A model generated the notes under the pieces. That model was not told the DNA's origin, made no database searches, and worked only from the letters and a program-made list of their open reading frames with translations. From assembly GCF_039536205.1 (NCBI RefSeq), contig NZ_BAAAYL010000001.1:62001-126000 (forward strand): a stretch of DNA of 64,000 bases. The letters run 5' to 3'. Positions 61,425 to 64,000 of this stretch are shown in pieces. Each line of letters starts with the position of its first letter. Position 1 is the first letter of the stretch. The DNA comes from Streptomyces sannanensis. Its GTDB lineage: Bacteria > Actinomycetota > Actinomycetes > Streptomycetales > Streptomycetaceae. The position numbers and the translations under genes were made by a program.

Positions 61425-64000
61425 TCAGCGATGGGTCATTGTGCGGAGGGCGTTGTAGAACGGCTGGTACAGGAGACGGACCAGAGAGCGAGCAGACGGG
61501 TCGGGGTGGGGCGGGGCGATGTCGGGCCCGTCCGTCAGGTAGGGGTCGAGGATGCCGGCGAGGGCGTGGAGCAGGCCGTCGGTGCCCGGCACATCAGTCC
61601 CGGAGGACGGTTGGCCAGTGCTGCCGGGTGCGAGCTGTCTCGCCAGGCGAGGCGAGAAGGCGGCATCGACGAACACCACCCGGGCCGGCACTCCGCCGCG
61701 CACCAGACGGCCGATGACCTGCCAGAGCGTGACGAGTTGGTCCCAGGCGAAGGCGCGCTTCTCCCAGGCGGGCAGTGAACTGTAGGCGTACCTGCGGTTG
61801 AGCAGCCGACGCCATTCGCGGCGGCCCTGTTGGCGCAGGACTCCGGCCGCTTCGTCCAGCGATCCCGCTTTCTCCATGAGTTCGGTGAGCGTGTGCGGGC
61901 CGTCGAGGGTGTCGCGGCGCGGCTGGTCGCGGAGCATGCCGCTCAGCCAATCGTTGACCGCGAAGACGGACAGGTCGAGGTCGTCGGGGCGGGGGTGAGG
62001 GCGGACCAGGAACAAAGCCGTGCCGAAGGCCGCTTTGCCCTCCTCGTTGAGGATGTTGTGGCCACGCTCGACGGCCAGCAGCGGAGCGACCAAGACTTCT
62101 GCGGTGTCATCGTCGGCGAAGCGGGCGACGTCGCCACGCCGTAGTGTCGCCGGAGTCTCGTCCTGCTGCCCCGGGGCGGTGCCGGCTGGTACGCCGCTGC
62201 CGCGGGCCTCGTCATCCGGGATCAGCGCGCTCACCTTGCCGCGCCAGGCGTCGAACCGGTGCAGTGCCTCGGCCACCGCAGCGGCTTCCCGGTAACTGCC
62301 CACAAGGATCAGCGCTCTCCGCCGCGTCGTCTCAGGGATACGGCTGATCTCCTGACCCAGCACCGAAGAGCCGCCCGGGCCCGGTTCGCCGAGCCGCCGG
62401 GCCATCGCGACCGCCTGGGCGAGCCGGTCGCGCGGCGGTGTGCCGGAGAGGCTCATCGGGCGCTCGTCCCGGTCGTAGAGGAAACGGGTGGCGAACGAGG
62501 TTCGGGCCACGGCAGCCAGGGACACGTCGGTGGGCTTGAGGACGAGGCTCACCGGGACGCGGACGTGGGCGCGGCTGGACTCGCCGGCCCAACTGGTACC
62601 GGACATCAACACGACGTGCGGGCCGCCACGACCAGTGGCCGGGTCGGCGCCGAGGCTGTTCAGGTTCAGCAGCAGCTCGCGCCCGACTCCGGCACACCGG
62701 AAGAAGCGCAGGGTGCCGCCCCGGCGGCCGGCGTCGTCGCGTTCCTCGCCGTCCGGGAGATACTGGTAGCCGAGGATGTTGCCCATGGGCGCCTCGGGCA
62801 CCAGCGGGGCGTAGTCCAGCGGGACGCGCCGGGCCAGCTCCCTGCCCTGGGAGTCCAGTCGCAGGGCGGCCTCCACGTGCGGCCATAGGAAGGTGAGTCG
62901 CTCCAGCCTGTGGTGGAGGGTGCTGAGCAGCAGGAGAAAGGAGAGCCGCAGGCATAGGACGTCCCACCAGTCCTTCGTCGGCTCGGGCGGGGGCGTGGTG
63001 AATGCAGGCTGTTCGGCCCGTACTTCCTCCGTCACCCGGTCGACGAGCTGACCGGCCAGCTCACGCACCCGATCCCTCGTGCGGCCCGCTGCCATGTGGT
63101 GCAGGAGGGCGTCGGCCGTGTCGGTGAGGACGCCGGTGAGCGGGTCGAGGGCGTCGCCTTCTCCGAACGGATCGTCGCGGAAGGCATCCCAGGCAGCCTC
63201 GAGCAAGCGGCGGGCCGGGGAGAGCGCGAGGTGCGGGGAGGGGCCCGGCTCGTCCGCCACGTCGTCATAGCCCTCGTAGAGTTCAGCGCTGTCCTCACCC
63301 ATGTCGGCCGCCGCGGACGCCTCCCGTTCGACCTGGTACTGCTCGCCTTCGCGGTGGCGCCGGGTCACATCGCGGAACAGATCGTCGAGCAGGCTCTGTT
63401 GGAGGGTCCACGGGCTGAAGTAGGCGGGATCAGCCCACTCCCGGAGGTACTCGTCCTTGATCAGCAGAGCGCAGAGCGGATCGACGGCAAGGGTGACGGT
63501 TCCCAGTGCCCGGTTCCACTGGGCGACCTGGCCGTCGGTCAGCGGCAGGCGGGCGCGCCTGCTCAGCTCCTCGATCTTGTAACGATTCAGCTGGTCGAGC
63601 CAGGAGTCGGTGTCGGGGCGAACCAGCGTGCCGGAGGGGGTGAAGAGGCGGTCCAGTGCCATCTGGACGCTGTCTGCCTCGTCCACGAAAATCAGGTCGC
63701 TGCGCAGACAGGCCAGTTCCAGCTGGCGCAGCCGCTCGTCGTTGAGTTGCGCGGGCACCTGGCTCTGTACCAGGCTGGCCGGGTTGGCCACCCAGATCAG
63801 AGCGTCGACCTGCGCGCGGGCAGCCGCGTGGCGCGGGCATTCGGCCCACAGAGGGCAACCGTGCGGGCGACCGGGCAGGCGGTCAGGGGCGTGGGCCTGG
63901 CGGGGTGCGGTGTTCCTCCGGTCGGGAGTCCACTGCTCCAGGACGACTGATTCCGGTTCCGCTGGGCCGCGCTGTGGCTCGGGATGCAGCCGGGTGCATG
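61425..64000 (-). CDS. DinG/XPD-like helicase of the pPIWI-RE system, 5' end outside window
   Basis: The frame is open to the right edge, giving about 858 residues. Cys residues at CTRLHPE and in HGCPLWAECPRHAAAR look like the Fe-S cluster ligands of XPD/DinG helicases. Motif II is DLIFVDEADSVQMALD. VVLMSGTSW is motif III-like, and the last motif is TLWQVIGRLVRGGVPARVVF (motif VI, QxxGRxxR). Walker A lies beyond the window. Long insertions with acidic stretches separate the motifs, as in the helicases that accompany pPIWI-RE proteins. An in-frame GTG at 63791 is internal to the similarity, so it is not the start. Confidence 0.85.
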   Translation of the reverse strand, partial: CTRLHPEPQRGPAEPESVVLEQWTPDRRNTAPRQAHAPDRLPGRPHGCPLWAECPRHAAARAQVDALIWVANPASLVQSQVPAQLNDERLRQLELACLRSDLIFVDEADSVQMALDRLFTPSGTLVRPDTDSWLDQLNRYKIEELSRRARLPLTDGQVAQWNRALGTVTLAVDPLCALLIKDEYLREWADPAYFSPWTLQQSLLDDLFRDVTRRHREGEQYQVEREASAAADMGEDSAELYEGYDDVADEPGPSPHLALSPARRLLEAAWDAFRDDPFGEGDALDPLTGVLTDTADALLHHMAAGRTRDRVRELAGQLVDRVTEEVRAEQPAFTTPPPEPTKDWWDVLCLRLSFLLLLSTLHHRLERLTFLWPHVEAALRLDSQGRELARRVPLDYAPLVPEAPMGNILGYQYLPDGEERDDAGRRGGTLRFFRCAGVGRELLLNLNSLGADPATGRGGPHVVLMSGTSWAGESSRAHVRVPVSLVLKPTDVSLAAVARTSFATRFLYDRDERPMSLSGTPPRDRLAQAVAMARRLGEPGPGGSSVLGQEISRIPETTRRRALILVGSYREAAAVAEALHRFDAWRGKVSALIPDDEARGSGVPAGTAPGQQDETPATLRRGDVARFADDDTAEVLVAPLLAVERGHNILNEEGKAAFGTALFLVRPHPRPDDLDLSVFAVNDWLSGMLRDQPRRDTLDGPHTLTELMEKAGSLDEAAGVLRQQGRREWRRLLNRRYAYSSLPAWEKRAFAWDQLVTLWQVIGRLVRGGVPARVVFVDAAFSPRLARQLAPGSTGQPSSGTDVPGTDGLLHALAGILDPYLTDGPDIAPPHPDPSARSLVRLLYQPFYNALRTMTHR

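Noticed and set aside
63691..63791. GTG at 63791 as the start of the DinG-like helicase
   Set aside because: The upstream sequence in the same frame carries the Cys pair HGCPLWAEC and continues to the window edge without a stop, so the gene is simply cut by the window.

Overview
The window is high-GC actinobacterial DNA and almost certainly Streptomyces. It carries a germacradienol/geosmin synthase, a whiE-type spore-pigment cluster, a conservon (cvnABC), a WhiJ/DUF397 pair, a 'streptophobe' membrane protein, a RppA-type type III polyketide synthase, and many GTG starts with ATGA/GTGA overlaps. I found no tRNA, rRNA or CRISPR array.

Layout. 1-5.5 kb: a partial GNAT acetyltransferase, a HypX/HoxX-like protein, a DUF5988 protein and geosmin synthase. 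5.5-14.8 kb: a core with much gene decay. It holds an IS630 transposase fragment, an amidohydrolase fragment, a tetrahydroxynaphthalene cassette (rppA, a P450 lacking its middle, a MomA-like cupin), remnants of a PP2C phosphatase, an epimerase, an ALDH7-type aldehyde dehydrogenase and an ATP-dependent DNA ligase, and intact DUF1876, DUF72, YidB-like and streptophobe genes. 14.8-17.4 kb: DUF397, WhiJ-like, anti-sigma-type ATPase and CvnD-like regulators. 17.5-26.7 kb: a secreted beta-helix protein, an O-methyltransferase and the complete whiE set (cyclase, aromatase, ACP, KS-beta, KS-alpha, cupin, SchA/CurD-like protein, and a divergent FAD hydroxylase). 26.7-41.6 kb: cvnCBA, MHYT protein, methyltransferase, PadR remnant, MOSC protein, a SNF2 helicase/SWIM pair, a secreted amidase, and a GAF regulator with its aldehyde dehydrogenase.

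From about 41.7 kb to the right edge is an accessory island. It starts with a broken tyrosine integrase, followed by two identical inverted copies of a 1953-bp IS701-like element that carries a passenger gene. They bracket cutA and a truncated regulator. An IS5-type element and an IS481-type element are stacked directly against the second copy. After fragments of a DUF5655-like gene, of rpoA and of a second integrase comes a run of minus-strand defence genes: a short prokaryotic Argonaute overlapping an HNH-APAZ nuclease gene, a Ski2-like helicase with an overlapping PD-(D/E)XK nuclease gene (Hachiman-like), and a pPIWI-RE protein next to a DinG-type Fe-S helicase that runs off the window.

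The main discovery is therefore a defence island with two unrelated PIWI modules within about 13 kb, separated by a helicase-nuclease pair. The short-Ago module is predicted to use a catalytically dead, guide-loaded Ago to control an HNH nuclease. The pPIWI-RE module is predicted to pair a PIWI-like protein with a helicase. In the core, three genes (P450, ALDH, DNA ligase) have lost their middle while keeping both ends, a recurrent decay pattern worth separate study.
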